Part shown: in pieces, positions 1 to 11,000 of the stretch
How the letters are laid out: every line of letters starts with the position of its first letter
How positions within the stretch are numbered: the first letter of the stretch is position 1
Source: Palsa-147 sp036513895
GTDB taxonomy: Bacteria > Acidobacteriota > Terriglobia > Acidiferrales > UBA7541
Direction of reading: 5' to 3'
NCBI GenBank assembly: GCA_036513895.1
Contig: DATBYF010000017.1
Location: 62,001-126,000 of the forward strand
DNA: 64,000 nucleotides
Translations under genes and position numbers: made by a program
Notes under the pieces: model-generated
Told to the model about the DNA's origin: nothing
What the model saw: the letters and a program-made list of their open reading frames with translations, nothing else
The model's database searches: none

Positions 1-1511
1 TCGTCTTCGGCAATTAGGATGGTGCGCGGGCCATGAGTTTGTTCGCGCGAAATCACCGGCTCAGGCTTCTCGATCAGGGAACCTTCGACACGAGGGAGGT
101 AAATTTTGAAGGAGGCGCCGCGTCCTGGCTCGCTTTCGACAAAAATGTATCCGCCGCTTTGCTTGATGACGCCGTAGACGGTGGCGAGACCGAGACCCGT
201 GCCCTTTCCCATTTCCTTGGTGGTAAAAAATGGCTCGAAAATGTGCGATTGAACTTCGGCGTCCATGCCGGTGCCCGCGTCAGTGACCGAGACCATGACG
301 TAGAGGCCGGGAACGACGTATCGGCGATTTTTGCGATCTTCTTCACGCAACTCGACGTTGCAAGTTTCTATTTTCAGAAGGCCGCCGCGAGGCATGGCAT
401 CGCGCGCGTTAACAGCGAGATTCATGATGACCTGATCGATTTGACCGCGGTCGGCCTTCACTCTGCCGAGATCCGCAGCGCAGATGATCGTCAGTTCAAT
501 ATCTTCGCCGATGAGACGGCGGAGCATTTTTTCAATGTCCGAGACGACTGCGTTGAGATCGATGATTTTTGGCTCGAGTACCTGCTTGCGGCTGAAGGCG
601 AGGAGCTGTTGCGTAAGAGATGCGGCGCGGTGACCGGCTTTCAAAATTTCGTCGATCGCTTCGCGAAAAGACTCGTCACCGGAAGAATCCTGCTGGAGAG
701 CTTCGGCATAGCCGATGATGACGCCGAGGAGATTATTGAAGTCGTGCGCCACACCGCCGGAGAGCCTGCCAATGGCTTCGAGCTTATGCGAAAGGACGAG
801 CTGCTGCTCGAGTTGCCTGCGCTCGGTGATGTCGCGATTCACGATGACAAGCTTTTCCACTTTTCCATCCAAATTGCGGACGGCACTTGCTGTGGATTCG
901 AGCATGCGCCACTCACCGCTTTTGTGGCGGATGCGGTATTCGACGCGGCTCCCAACGCCGCTGCTTCGTGCCTGTTCAGCCGCTTTGGTGACCCTCGGTT
1001 GATCTTCGGGATGAATTTGGGCGTAGGCGGAAGTATTCGAAAGTTCGGCCGCGGAGTAGCCGAGTACTTTTTCGTAGGACGGACTGTTGTAGATGCGCTT
1101 TCCGTCCGCTGTGACCACGGCAATCATGTCCGCCGCATTTTCGGTGATGAGGCGAAAGAGCTCTTCGCGTTCAACAAGCCGGATGCGAAAGCGGTGAATT
1201 TGAAGCTGCTGGTAGAGGACGTAGACGACGAAAAGCAGAACCATCCCGACGAGCGCGCGAGTTGCAAGGTGAATGTTCGAATTGTCGAGGAAATTCAGTT
1301 GGAGAGCATATACAGAGAGAGAAAACGAAACGATGCCGACAGTCAGGAGCAGCGTAACGAGGACTCCGGAAAAGGAGAGCCACCATTGGCGGCGCTCTGC
1401 GACCCGCAAGTCGGCGCGTACTGATGGCGTGAGTTTTGCCGGCCGAGCCGCGCGGTGTGGGTTTACTGGCGCGAGAGGGGTCTCATCCACCGATGGTATT
1501 TTCGAGTCCAT
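1..1511 (-). CDS. Membrane-bound PAS hybrid histidine kinase (3' end beyond window)
   Basis: Reading the minus strand from an ATG at 1511 gives an open frame of 503 codons with no stop before the window edge, so the C-terminus is missing. The N-terminus has two hydrophobic segments (about residues 45-65 and 80-100). A PAS domain follows (about 115-235, ending in the typical DITERRQ linker). Next come a HisKA H-box (GGVAHDFNNLLG) and an HATPase domain with the GTGLGLA box. The last visible residues (TILIAEDE) are the start of a receiver domain, which makes it a hybrid sensor kinase. The H-box context AHDFNNLL is typical of hybrid kinases common in soil bacteria. The signal is unknown and no partner is visible. 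The reading frame is certain; the exact start is less so. Confidence 0.9.
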   Translation of the reverse strand, partial: MDSKIPSVDETPLAPVNPHRAARPAKLTPSVRADLRVAERRQWWLSFSGVLVTLLLTVGIVSFSLSVYALQLNFLDNSNIHLATRALVGMVLLFVVYVLYQQLQIHRFRIRLVEREELFRLITENAADMIAVVTADGKRIYNSPSYEKVLGYSAAELSNTSAYAQIHPEDQPRVTKAAEQARSSGVGSRVEYRIRHKSGEWRMLESTASAVRNLDGKVEKLVIVNRDITERRQLEQQLVLSHKLEAIGRLSGGVAHDFNNLLGVIIGYAEALQQDSSGDESFREAIDEILKAGHRAASLTQQLLAFSRKQVLEPKIIDLNAVVSDIEKMLRRLIGEDIELTIICAADLGRVKADRGQIDQVIMNLAVNARDAMPRGGLLKIETCNVELREEDRKNRRYVVPGLYVMVSVTDAGTGMDAEVQSHIFEPFFTTKEMGKGTGLGLATVYGVIKQSGGYIFVESEPGRGASFKIYLPRVEGSLIEKPEPVISREQTHGPRTILIAED

Positions 1512-2000
1512 GTGGTTTTGTGTGGAAAAAGTGAGAGTGCAGGCTGACCACAGACAGAGCCAGAGCGCGTAATTTCGGCGACTAACGCTGGCGCTGGCCT
1601 TCGGCTAAAAACGGCGATCAGCGTGACAGTAAATTCAGCGAACTCTTGTTTTCCAATGAGAGCATCGGCGAAAGAAGGAAACACTTCAGTGATATTCCGA
1701 TTTGGAGCAGCCAAAAATCAGTTTGAGGAACTGTTTCAACTTGGGGCAGTTTGTAATTGGATACGAGTCAATGAGCGTGGTCTGGAATTCTTTTGACAGC
1801 GACCGATAGTCGGCTTCAATCTATTTTTCCCTTCCGGTTGGTGTGCTCCTAACAAAATGAACGGCGACGATTCTGTGCGGCACAAGGCATAAGCGTCGCA
1901 TTGCATTGAGCCAGGCATTCCGCCGGGCACACCCCTTCAGATCTAACCAGTGGCGAATGCTGCGTTCATTCCGTGCGGCGAGAAATGTACTGGAGCGGGT
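1512..2000. other. Divergent intergenic region between kinase and sigma factor
   Basis: About 490 bases lie between two divergently transcribed genes and should hold promoters for both. A perfect TTGACA hexamer sits at 1793-1798 on the plus strand, but the hexamer 17-18 bases downstream is a poor match to TATAAT, so a sigma-70 promoter is only a weak suggestion. I see no credible gene here. Confidence 0.4.
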
Positions 2001-2819
2001 ATGGCAGAGGTTCTCAACGAAGTTCTAGAACCAGGTGTCGCGGACGGCGGGCTTGACGATGCGCAGCGGGAGCAGCTCTTGCTTGAGCACCTGCCGCACG
2101 TGCATCACATTGCGAGGAGAATTCATTTGCGATTGCCGCCGCAGGTGCCTCTGGAAGATCTCGTTCATGCTGGAATCCTGGGGTTGATGGACGCGGTGAG
2201 GAAATTCGATCCCAATAAGAACGTTCGGCTGAAATACTACGCGGAATTCAGGATTCGCGGCGCGATTCTCGATAGCCTGCGGCAAGTGGATTGGAGTCCT
2301 CGCGCGCTGAGAAGGAAGGCGCGGCGGCTGGAAGAGGCCGTTGCGCGTTGTGAAGCGAGACTGGGCCGCGATGCGGCTGACACGGAGATCGCTGCTGAAC
2401 TCGAGATTAGCCTCGACGAGCTGCAGCATCTCATGCGCGACCTTCATGGACTGAATCTAGGAAGTATCCACGCGGAAGAAAATCATGCGTCGCGGATCGA
2501 CGGGATTAGCGCGGCGAGTGGTCCGATTGCTGATAACGACGACCCGTTTCATCGGACGCTGCGCTCGGAAATGACAGGTTTGCTGATGCGGGCGATGGCG
2601 GCGCTATCCATGCGCGAGAGGGAAGTGATGATGCTTTACCACTTCAGAGAGCTTTCGATGAAGGCGATAGGGCTTGCCTTGGGAGTGGGGGAGTCGAGAG
2701 TGTCGCAGATTCATAGCGCCGGATTGAGCCATCTAAGGGATCATTTGCAGGTGTTGATGCAGCAGAAGCCGGTGCCCGGAGTGGCGGATTCGACGATTTC
2801 TTTAGGTAAGCCGTTGTAG
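2001..2819 (+). CDS. FliA/WhiG-type (sigma-28 family) RNA polymerase sigma factor
   Basis: This is a sigma-70 family factor of about 272 residues with the order of the flagellar/sporulation sigma-28 group. Region 2 contains LPPQVPLEDLVHAGILGLMDA and a YAEFRIRGAILDSLRQ-like segment; region 3 and region 4 (SMREREVMMLYHFRELSMKAI then GVGESRVSQIHS) follow. The ATG at 2001 has GGAG five bases upstream. An in-frame GTG at 1950 would add 17 residues with no clear ribosome-binding site. No flagellar, chemotaxis or anti-sigma (FlgM) gene is nearby, so the regulon cannot be inferred from context. In the family it directs RNA polymerase to motility or developmental promoters. Confidence 0.88.
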   Translation: MAEVLNEVLEPGVADGGLDDAQREQLLLEHLPHVHHIARRIHLRLPPQVPLEDLVHAGILGLMDAVRKFDPNKNVRLKYYAEFRIRGAILDSLRQVDWSPRALRRKARRLEEAVARCEARLGRDAADTEIAAELEISLDELQHLMRDLHGLNLGSIHAEENHASRIDGISAASGPIADNDDPFHRTLRSEMTGLLMRAMAALSMREREVMMLYHFRELSMKAIGLALGVGESRVSQIHSAGLSHLRDHLQVLMQQKPVPGVADSTISLGKPL

Positions 2820-3447
2820 CGAACTGCGGAAAAAGAAGGCCAGGCTTTAGGCTAGTCCCTGAGCGGGTTGAAGGCTAGGTGGCATGCCGATTATGCCTCA
2901 GTGTGCGCCACCTCGTTGTGCAGCGCGGATTTCTTCAGTTGTTCAGAATGTGATTCAAATCGTAAGATATCGTAATAGATAGGTAGCGATCGAGAGACGA
3001 GCTGGCATTCTATTGTTCGGCGGCTGCCAAGAAAATCGCCGGCAAGATGCCGGCGCTACGACAGCCATTTTGCTGTTGTGGGCGCCGTAGGTGGGGAGGT
3101 AACGCGAGGAAACCAAATGAGCTTCCCAATCGTCGCATTGTAAGGCGTGTATTCCCGTTTCGCTGGATTGCGGGCATTTCCGTGTGTATTGGGACGCCAA
3201 CGGAGATGGATCCGGCGGAAAGAATCCGAGCGGGTAGGCCCTTCCATCCTTGGCGGGCACATCCGATAATATGGAGTTCGAGAGAGGCGCCCTGGGGCGG
3301 GCGTCTCGCCCTATCGACGCGAAATTCAAGCTGGGGTTGCAGACGGACGGTACCTAATGATACGGCCGCCAGTGTGTTCGGAGCCGCTTAGATGTACCCA
3401 AACTAAAACCAGCACGCACCTGGAAATCGGATGAAAGAGGATTGACT
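2820..3447. other. Intergenic region with hairpins, no convincing gene
   Basis: About 630 bases separate the sigma factor from the efflux operon. A nested dyad follows the sigma gene: AGGTGGC at 2877-2883 pairs with GCCACCT at 2907-2913, and GGCAT at 2881-2885 with ATGCC at 2893-2897. It could be a weak terminator but no T-run follows. A second hairpin at 3037-3055 is listed separately. A third GC-rich imperfect dyad lies near 3285-3312. Open frames in this stretch show no family resemblance or good ribosome-binding site. Confidence 0.45.
3037..3055. repeat. REP-like GC hairpin
   Basis: CGCCGGC at 3037-3043 and GCCGGCG at 3049-3055 form perfect 7-bp arms around a 5-base loop (AAGAT). The motif and the following GCTACG resemble short interspersed palindromes found between genes in GC-rich bacteria. 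Only one copy of this exact form was noticed in the window, so its repeat status is inferred. Confidence 0.4.
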
Positions 3448-4788
3448 TTGCCTGAATATCTGACTGACCCGGGAAGTCCCGAGAACGACTCAAGGTCTGG
3501 GCCAAACGAAACGCGTTCGGCGACGCCCGACTCTAGTTTCGGCGCGCACGATTTGCGATCTGCCTCAAACCAGCCTCCCGCCCGAAAAAGCCGATGGTGG
3601 ATTTGGGCGCTAGTGATCGTCGTCGTGCTCGGCGTTTACATCTATCATCAGCGCCAGGAAGCAATGGCTTCCAAAGCTTCGGCGGCTCCCGCAATTCGTG
3701 CTGTACCGATTCAAAGTGCGACCGCCCACACCGGAGACATCGGCGTATTCATCAACGCGCTTGGCACCGTGACTCCCGTTTATACGGTGACGGTGACGAG
3801 CCGCGTGCAGGGCGAAATCACCAACGTGTATTACCGCGAAGGACAGATCGTTCATAAAGGCGACCCGCTTCTCGATATCGATCCGCGACCTTATGAGGCG
3901 GCCCTGGCTCAAGCTGAGGGCCAACTAGCGCACGATCAGGCCGTTTTGAACAAAGACAAAATTGATATGGACCGCTATCAGCTCGCGTTCAACCGCAACG
4001 CAATCGCGAAGCAGTTGCTCGACGATCAACAGCAAACCGTGATGCAGGATCAGGGAACGGTTAAGAACGATCAGGGCTCGCTCGATAATGCCAGAGTGAA
4101 TCTCGTTTATTGCCATATCAAGTCTCCGATTGATGGGCGCGTAGGATTACGACTGGTGGATCCGGGAAACATCGTGCAGGCAAACAGTACGACGGGGCTT
4201 GTGGTGATTACGCAACTGCAGCCGATCACGGTGATCTTCAGCGTCGCCGAGGACTACCTGCCGCAGATCCAAAAGGAATTGAAGGCGGGGCATCGTCTGG
4301 AGGTGATTGCATTGGATCGCGACCAGCAGACCAAAATCGCGAGCGGAAGTCTTTTGACGCTCGACAACATCATTGACACAACAACAGGCACGGTGAAGCT
4401 CAAGGCAATTTTCCAGAATGGAGACGCGGTTTTATTCCCCAATCAATTCGTGAACGCGCGGCTCACAGTGACTACTTTGCATAACGCGATTATCGTTCCG
4501 AGCGCGGCAATTCAGAGGAATGCGCAGGGCGCGTTCGTTTACGTGATAAATGGAGATCAAACTGCCTCGATTAAGACCATAACACCTGGGCCCGCGGATA
4601 ACGAGTCGACTTCAGTGCAGGGGATAAAGCCTGGCGATGTCGTCGCAGTCAGCGGGTTCGACAAGCTGCAAGATGGTGCAAAGGTGGCTGTAAGAAAAGG
4701 CGGCGCGGATGGCGGGGGAGCCGGCGGCGGGAATAGCAGCGTCGGGACTGGAGGGAACGGCGCGGGCGGAGGAACACAGGGTAGATGA
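3448..4788 (+). CDS. mdtA: RND efflux periplasmic adaptor (MdtA-like membrane fusion protein)
   Basis: The product is the HlyD/MdtA-family adaptor that links inner-membrane RND pumps to the outer-membrane channel. The N-terminus is a Pro/Ser-rich cytoplasmic tail, then one membrane anchor (WWIWALVIVVVLGVYIY, about residues 50-66). The lipoyl/barrel-sandwich half-motifs flank a helical hairpin (LAQAEGQLAHDQAVLNKDK) and a beta-barrel domain follows. The C-terminus is Gly-rich. The TTG at 3448 is preferred because GAGG lies seven bases upstream; an in-frame TTG at 3442 is too close to that site. The stop overlaps the next gene by four bases, showing translational coupling in a four-gene operon. 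The substrate is unknown; MdtABC systems export drugs, bile salts or siderophores. Confidence 0.9.
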   Translation: MPEYLTDPGSPENDSRSGPNETRSATPDSSFGAHDLRSASNQPPARKSRWWIWALVIVVVLGVYIYHQRQEAMASKASAAPAIRAVPIQSATAHTGDIGVFINALGTVTPVYTVTVTSRVQGEITNVYYREGQIVHKGDPLLDIDPRPYEAALAQAEGQLAHDQAVLNKDKIDMDRYQLAFNRNAIAKQLLDDQQQTVMQDQGTVKNDQGSLDNARVNLVYCHIKSPIDGRVGLRLVDPGNIVQANSTTGLVVITQLQPITVIFSVAEDYLPQIQKELKAGHRLEVIALDRDQQTKIASGSLLTLDNIIDTTTGTVKLKAIFQNGDAVLFPNQFVNARLTVTTLHNAIIVPSAAIQRNAQGAFVYVINGDQTASIKTITPGPADNESTSVQGIKPGDVVAVSGFDKLQDGAKVAVRKGGADGGGAGGGNSSVGTGGNGAGGGTQGR

Positions 4789-7700
4789 GTCCGTCGCGCC
4801 CATTTATTCTTCGGCCTGTGGCAACGTCGCTACTGATGGTGGCGATTTTGCTGGCCGGGTTCGTGGCGTACTTGCAACTTCCCGTGTCGGCTCTGCCGGA
4901 AGTTGATTATCCGACGATACAGGTAGTGACTTTTTATCCCGGCGCGAGCCCCGATGTGGTGGCATCGGCCGTGACTGCGCCACTTGAGAGGCAGTTCGGG
5001 CAAGTTCCGGGATTGAATCAGATGACTTCGACGAGCTCGGGCGGGAGCTCGATCATCGTCCTTCAGTTTTCCCTCGATTTGAATATTGACGTTGCCGAGC
5101 AGGAAGTTCAGGCGTCAATCAACGCGGCGCAAACCTATTTGCCGGCGGATATTCCAACGCCGCCGATTTACAGCAAGACGAATCCTGCCGATACACCGAT
5201 TATCACGCTGGCGCTTACGTCGAAAACGATGCCGCTCTCGCAGGTGGAAGATCTCGCCGATACGCGGTTCGCTCAGAAAATTGCGCAGTTGCCTGGCGTG
5301 GGATTGGTCAGCATCAGCGGCGGGCAGAAACCCGCCGTGCGCGTGCAAGTGAACCCGACGGCGCTTTCCGCTTACGGAATTAATCTCGAAGATGTGCGTG
5401 CGGCGTTGCAGCAGACAAGCCTCGATCTTGCCAAAGGGAATTTTGACGGCCCGCAGCAGGACTTCCAGATTGATTCGAACGATCAGCTCCTGACGAGCAA
5501 GGACTACCAACACGTCATCGTCGCTTATCACAACGGTTCGCCAGTGGTGCTTTCCGATGTTGCGATCGTGACAGACGACGTGGAGAACACGAAGCAGGCG
5601 GCGTGGATGAATGAGACTCCTGCTGTGATCGTGAATATTCAGCGGCAGCCCGGCGCGAACATCATCCAAGTCGTGGATCGCGTGAAAAAGCTTTTGCCGC
5701 TATTGCAAAGCAATCTCCCCGCGGCGGTGCAAGTTGCGGTGCTCACCGACCGGACGACGACGATACGCGCGTCAGTGGACGATGTCGAGTTTGAGTTGAT
5801 GCTGACGGTTGCGCTCGTCGTGATGGTCATCTTCATTTTTCTGCGGAACGTCTACGCGACGATCATCCCGAGCGTCGCAGTGCCGCTCTCGATTGTGGGC
5901 ACGTTCGGCGTGATGTATCTCGCGGGATACAGCTTAAATAATTTGACGCTCATGGCGTTAACGATTTCCACGGGATTCGTCGTTGACGACGCGATCGTGA
6001 TGATCGAGAACATCGTCAGATACATTGAAGAAGGCGATTCGCCGATGGAGGCGGCGCTGAAAGGTTCGGAGCAAATTGGGTTCACGATCGTATCGCTGAC
6101 AATTTCGTTGATAGCAGTGCTGATCCCGTTGCTTTTCATGGGCGACATCGTTGGGCGCCTATTCCGCGAGTTCGCGATCACGCTGAGCGTGACGATTCTC
6201 GTTTCGGCTCTCGTTTCTCTGACGCTGACGCCGATGATGTGTTCGAAGCTCTTGCGCCACACGCCGGAATCGCAGCAAGGTCGCTTTTTCCGGGCGACGG
6301 AGCGTGGCTGGGAATGGATCATTGCGTTTTATGGGCGCACGCTAACTTGGGTGCTCAAGCACCAGACGGCGACGCTGGTTGTGGCCGTGGGGACGCTCAT
6401 CTTGACGGTTTTCCTTTACATCATCGTGCCCAAAGGCTTCTTCCCGGTACAGGATACCGGGATCATTCAGGGCATTTCTGAGGCGCCCCAACAGATTTCG
6501 TTTACCGCGATGGCGGAGAGGCAGCAGGCGCTGACGAATGTGATTTTGAAAGATCCGGCGGTTGATAATCTGTCGTCATTCATCGGCGTGGACGGGACGA
6601 ATACGACGCTCAATACTGGGCGAATCCTCATCAATTTGAAACCGCTGAGCGTGCGGAAGATTAATGCCTCGGATGTGATCCGGCGGCTGGAGCCGGAGCT
6701 CGACAAGATTGACGGCATCACGCTGTACATGCAGCCCGTGCAGGATTTGACTGTGGAAGATCGCGTCAGCCGGACGCAATACCAATACACCCTGGAGGAT
6801 CCCGATCAGAACGAATTGAATCTGTGGACAGCGCGATTGATGAAGAAATTGACTGCCTTGCCGGAACTGAGGGACGTCGCGACCGATCAGCAAACGAGCG
6901 GCCTGGCTGCGTCGCTGGTTATCGATCGCGTTACGGCGTCGCGCATGGGCATCACCCCGTCCATGATCGATCAGACGCTATACGATGCGTTTGGCCAGCG
7001 GCAGATTTCGACGTTGTATACGCAGTTGAATCAGTACCACGTGATTCTGGAGACGATGCCGAGTTTTCAGAAGAATCCGTCGAAATTGGGTGAGATTTAC
7101 GTCCGGTCGGCGCTAGCTTCGGGAGCCACCGCGACCGCGAGTCCCTCATCGACGGTTGTGACAGCAACGACGGCGAGCGGCACGGCTGGCTCCTCTTCAC
7201 CAAGCCCGAAGGCGTCGAGTTCAATCTCGAGCTCCGGTTCAGCGAATCCGACAGCCGTCTCCGCGGTAAATGGGTCGGCGGTGCCGCTTAGTGCGTTCAC
7301 GCATTTCGAGTCCAAAAGCACGCCGCTCTCGGTCAATCATCAGGGCCAGTTTCCGGTGGTGACTATTTCATTCAATCTGGCGCCAAACGCTTCGCTCGGG
7401 GAAGCCACGAAAGCGATCCAACGGGCGGAAGAAGATATTCATTTGCCGCTGAGCGTGCAGGCGGCGTTTCAAGGCACGGCTGCGTCGTTTCAGGCATCGC
7501 TCGCAAATGAACCGATTTTGATTTTGGCGGCGCTGGTGACCGTCTATATCGTGCTCGGCGTCCTTTACGAGAGCTACATTCACCCGATCACGATCCTCTC
7601 GACGCTGCCGTCCGCAGGAGTGGGAGCAATATTGGCGCTGATTATCTGCGGGCAGGAACTGAGTGTCGTCGCGTTGATAGGTATCATCCTGCTGATCGGG

Positions 7701-8057
7701 ATTGTGAAGAAGAACGGCATCATGATGATTGACTTCGCGCTCGAAGCGGAGCGGCAGCACGGGAAGAAACCCGAAGACGCGATTTATCAAGCCTGCCTGC
7801 TACGTTTTCGACCGATCATGATGACCACGATGGCGGCGCTGCTGGGCGGGCTGCCACTCGCGCTTGGCACTGGGATTGGATCCGAGTTGCGGCGGCCACT
7901 CGGAATTTCGATGGTGGGCGGATTGTTGCTGAGCCAGGTGCTGACGCTCTATACGACCCCGGTGATCTATATTTTCTTCGATCGACTAGCGACTCGATTC
8001 TCGCGAGCACATGCGCCTGCTGGTGCGGGGAGCCCGGAGTCGGTTCCGGCAGATTAA
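4785..8057 (+). CDS. mdtB: RND efflux pump, MdtB-like, with Ser/Thr-rich insert
   Basis: An inner-membrane proton-driven transporter of the hydrophobe/amphiphile RND family, 1090 residues. It begins with the family start (RPFILRPVATSLLMVAI) and carries the TM4 proton-relay aspartates (GFVVDDAIVMIENI) and the TM10 lysine (GIVKKNGIMMIDFA). Family members are usually about 1020-1050 residues long. The excess is a low-complexity Ala/Ser/Thr/Pro insert at about residues 773-822 in the second periplasmic docking region; the sister pump has only a short turn there. It overlaps the adaptor gene by four bases and ends two bases before the second pump. Two different pumps after one adaptor match the heteromeric MdtBC arrangement. 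Confidence 0.93.
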   Translation: MSPSRPFILRPVATSLLMVAILLAGFVAYLQLPVSALPEVDYPTIQVVTFYPGASPDVVASAVTAPLERQFGQVPGLNQMTSTSSGGSSIIVLQFSLDLNIDVAEQEVQASINAAQTYLPADIPTPPIYSKTNPADTPIITLALTSKTMPLSQVEDLADTRFAQKIAQLPGVGLVSISGGQKPAVRVQVNPTALSAYGINLEDVRAALQQTSLDLAKGNFDGPQQDFQIDSNDQLLTSKDYQHVIVAYHNGSPVVLSDVAIVTDDVENTKQAAWMNETPAVIVNIQRQPGANIIQVVDRVKKLLPLLQSNLPAAVQVAVLTDRTTTIRASVDDVEFELMLTVALVVMVIFIFLRNVYATIIPSVAVPLSIVGTFGVMYLAGYSLNNLTLMALTISTGFVVDDAIVMIENIVRYIEEGDSPMEAALKGSEQIGFTIVSLTISLIAVLIPLLFMGDIVGRLFREFAITLSVTILVSALVSLTLTPMMCSKLLRHTPESQQGRFFRATERGWEWIIAFYGRTLTWVLKHQTATLVVAVGTLILTVFLYIIVPKGFFPVQDTGIIQGISEAPQQISFTAMAERQQALTNVILKDPAVDNLSSFIGVDGTNTTLNTGRILINLKPLSVRKINASDVIRRLEPELDKIDGITLYMQPVQDLTVEDRVSRTQYQYTLEDPDQNELNLWTARLMKKLTALPELRDVATDQQTSGLAASLVIDRVTASRMGITPSMIDQTLYDAFGQRQISTLYTQLNQYHVILETMPSFQKNPSKLGEIYVRSALASGATATASPSSTVVTATTASGTAGSSSPSPKASSSISSSGSANPTAVSAVNGSAVPLSAFTHFESKSTPLSVNHQGQFPVVTISFNLAPNASLGEATKAIQRAEEDIHLPLSVQAAFQGTAASFQASLANEPILILAALVTVYIVLGVLYESYIHPITILSTLPSAGVGAILALIICGQELSVVALIGIILLIGIVKKNGIMMIDFALEAERQHGKKPEDAIYQACLLRFRPIMMTTMAALLGGLPLALGTGIGSELRRPLGISMVGGLLLSQVLTLYTTPVIYIFFDRLATRFSRAHAPAGAGSPESVPAD

Positions 8058-8059
8058 CG

Positions 8060-11000
8060 ATGAGTCTATCGTCTCCTTTTATTCACCGGCCCGTGGCCAC
8101 CACATTGCTGACGGCGGCGATTGCGTTGGCAGGACTTGTCGCGTTTCAAGTCTTGCCTGTGTCGCCGCTTCCGCAGATTGATTTCCCGACGATTTCGGTG
8201 GGCGCGTCGCTCCCGGGCGCGAGTCCGGAGATTATGGCGTCCTCGGTGGCGACGCCGTTGGAACGGCAGTTTGGTCGCATCGCCGGCGTAACGGAGATGA
8301 CGTCATCGAGTTTTCTCGGGACGACTAGTGTCACGCTGCAGTTCGATCTGAATAGGAATATTGATGGCGCTGCACGTGACGTCCAAGCTGCCATCAACGC
8401 CGCGAGAAGTTACCTGCCGACGAACCTGCCGAGTAATCCGACGTATCGCAAAGTAAATCCTGCGGACGCGCCGATCATGATTTTGGCGCTGACGTCCGAC
8501 GTATATGACCGCGGGCCTCTTTATGACGCGGCGTCGACGATCATCCAGCAGAAGCTCTCGCAAATACAGGGCGTCGGCCAGGTGAGCGTGGGTGGAAGTT
8601 CGCTGCCTTCGGTGCGGGTGGAACTAAATCCAACACAATTGAACAGTTACGGGCTGGGATTGAACGATATCGCGAGGATGTTCAGCAGCCAGAATGCGAA
8701 TTTGGCAAAAGGACAGATCGCGAACAATCTGACGTCCTCCGACATCGTGGACAACGACCAATTACTGAAGGCCGACAATTACAAACCTTTGGTGGTCGGA
8801 TATCACAACGGCGCCGCGATCACCCTTTCGGATATTGCAGACGTGCAGGATTCAGTGGAGAACATCCGCGCGGCTGGGTTTGTGGACGGCAAACCTTGCG
8901 TGATACTTATCATTTTCCGACAGCCCGGCGCGAACATTATTGATACGGTGGATCGTGTTCGTGCGGCGATCCCGGCGCTGAAGGCGTCTATTCCCGCGGC
9001 GATGGTCATCACGTATGTATTCGATCGAACCACGACGATTCGCGCTTCGGTGAAGGATGTGGAGCGCTCTCTAATCATTTCGATTTCGCTCGTTATTCTG
9101 GTGGTGTTCTTATTCCTAAGAAATCTCCGCGCAACACTCATTCCGAGTGTCGCGGTCCCGGTGTCACTAATCGGTACTTTTGGCGTGATGTACCTGTTCC
9201 ATTACAGCATCGACAATCTTTCACTTATGGCGCTGACGATTTCGACGGGCTTCGTGGTGGACGACGCAATCGTGGTGATCGAGAACATCTCGCGCTATCT
9301 GGAGGCAGGAATGCGGCCGATGGAAGCCGCATTGAAAGGGGCGAGTGAGATCGGATTCACGGTGCTTTCGATCAGCATCTCCCTCGTTGCGGTTTTCATT
9401 CCGATTCTGATGATGGGTGGAATTATCGGACGGTTGTTCCGCGAGTTCGCGGTCACACTATCGGTGGCCATTCTCGTATCGCTTGCAATTTCACTGACCA
9501 CTACGCCGATGATGTGTTCCAGGCTTCTCAAGCACATTCGCGAGGAAGACCACGGGCCAGTATTCCGAGCCAGTGAAAAAGGGTTCCAGTGGGTGCTGCG
9601 CACATACGAGCGATCGTTGACATGGGTCTTGCAGCATTCCGCTCTAACGCTTTTTGTTCTTTTTGCCACAATCGGGCTGAACATTTTTCTGTTGATGGTT
9701 GTGCCGAAGGGTTTTTTCCCACAGCAGGATAATGGAACGGTGTTCGGCGGCCTTCAAGGCGCTCAGGACATTTCCTTCCAGGCGATGCAGAACATCACGC
9801 GACGGTACGTAGACATAATCACGCAGGATCCAGCGGTTCTGCATGTCTCGGCGTTTACAGGCGGAGGCGGCGCCGTTAACACGGGATTTGTGTATATGGC
9901 GCTGAAGCCGCTCGCGGAACGCAAGATCGGCGCCGGCCAAGTGATCGATCGGTTGCGGCCGAAACTTATGTCAGTGCCGGGAGCGACTGTCTTTTTACAG
10001 GCGGGCCAGGATTTGAGAATCGGCGGCAGACAGAGCAACGCGCAATTTCAGTACACGATTCAGAGCGACAATCTGACTGACTTGGTCAATTGGGGACCGA
10101 CGCTGCTCCAGCAGATGAGGAAACTCCCAGGCCTAACGGACGTGAATACCGATCAGCAGAATAGCGGGCTTCAGACAGAGTTGGTGTACGACCGCGCAAC
10201 GGCATCAAGGATGGGCATCACGCCTCAGACGATTGATAACACCCTGTACGAGGCATTTGGGCAGGCGCAGGTCTCAACGATGTATACACCGCTCAATCAG
10301 TATCACGTGGTTATGGAAGTCGCGCCGAAATATTGGCAGTCGCCGGAAGGCTTGAATAATATTTACATTCCCACTGCGAACGGCGGCGTGGTTCCGCTGA
10401 GCGCGATAACGAAATTCCAAGACACCACGGCGCCACTCGCTGTAAACCATCAGGGGCAGTATCCATCTGTGACCGTGTCGTTCAATCTGTCGCCGGGAGT
10501 GGCATTAGGGGATGCAGCGCGAGAAATCATGGACATGGAGCAGCGTATCGGCATGCCCGCAACGATTCACGGAATGTTTTCGGGAACGTTGCAGGCGTTT
10601 CAGTCATCGCTCTCCACACAACCGATGCTGATCATCACCGCGTTGATGGCGGTGTATATTGTTTTAGGCATTTTGTACGAGAGTTTCATTCATCCCATCA
10701 CGATTCTTTCAACGTTGCCGTCGGCGGGTGTGGGTGCAGTGCTGGCCCTCATGCTTTTCAAAATGGATCTCAGCATCATTGCGTTAATTGGCATCATCTT
10801 GCTCATCGGTATTGTGAAAAAGAATGCGATTATGATGATCGATTTCGCGCTGGCAGCGGAACGCAATGAAGGAAAGACGTCCGCTGAAGCCATTTATCAG
10901 GCATGTCTGCTACGCTTTCGGCCGATTCTGATGACGACGATGGCAGCACTATTCGGCGCGTTGCCGCTGGCCTTGGGCACGGGAACCGGCTCGGAATTGC

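Noticed and set aside
33..1424. Long plus-strand open frame of 463 codons
   Set aside because: It is antisense to the hybrid histidine kinase, whose minus-strand frame shows PAS, H-box, HATPase and receiver motifs. The plus-strand product resembles no family.
2955..3329. 124-codon minus-strand open frame before the efflux operon
   Set aside because: It spans the REP-like hairpins and is rich in Pro, Ser and Arg without motif or ribosome-binding site.
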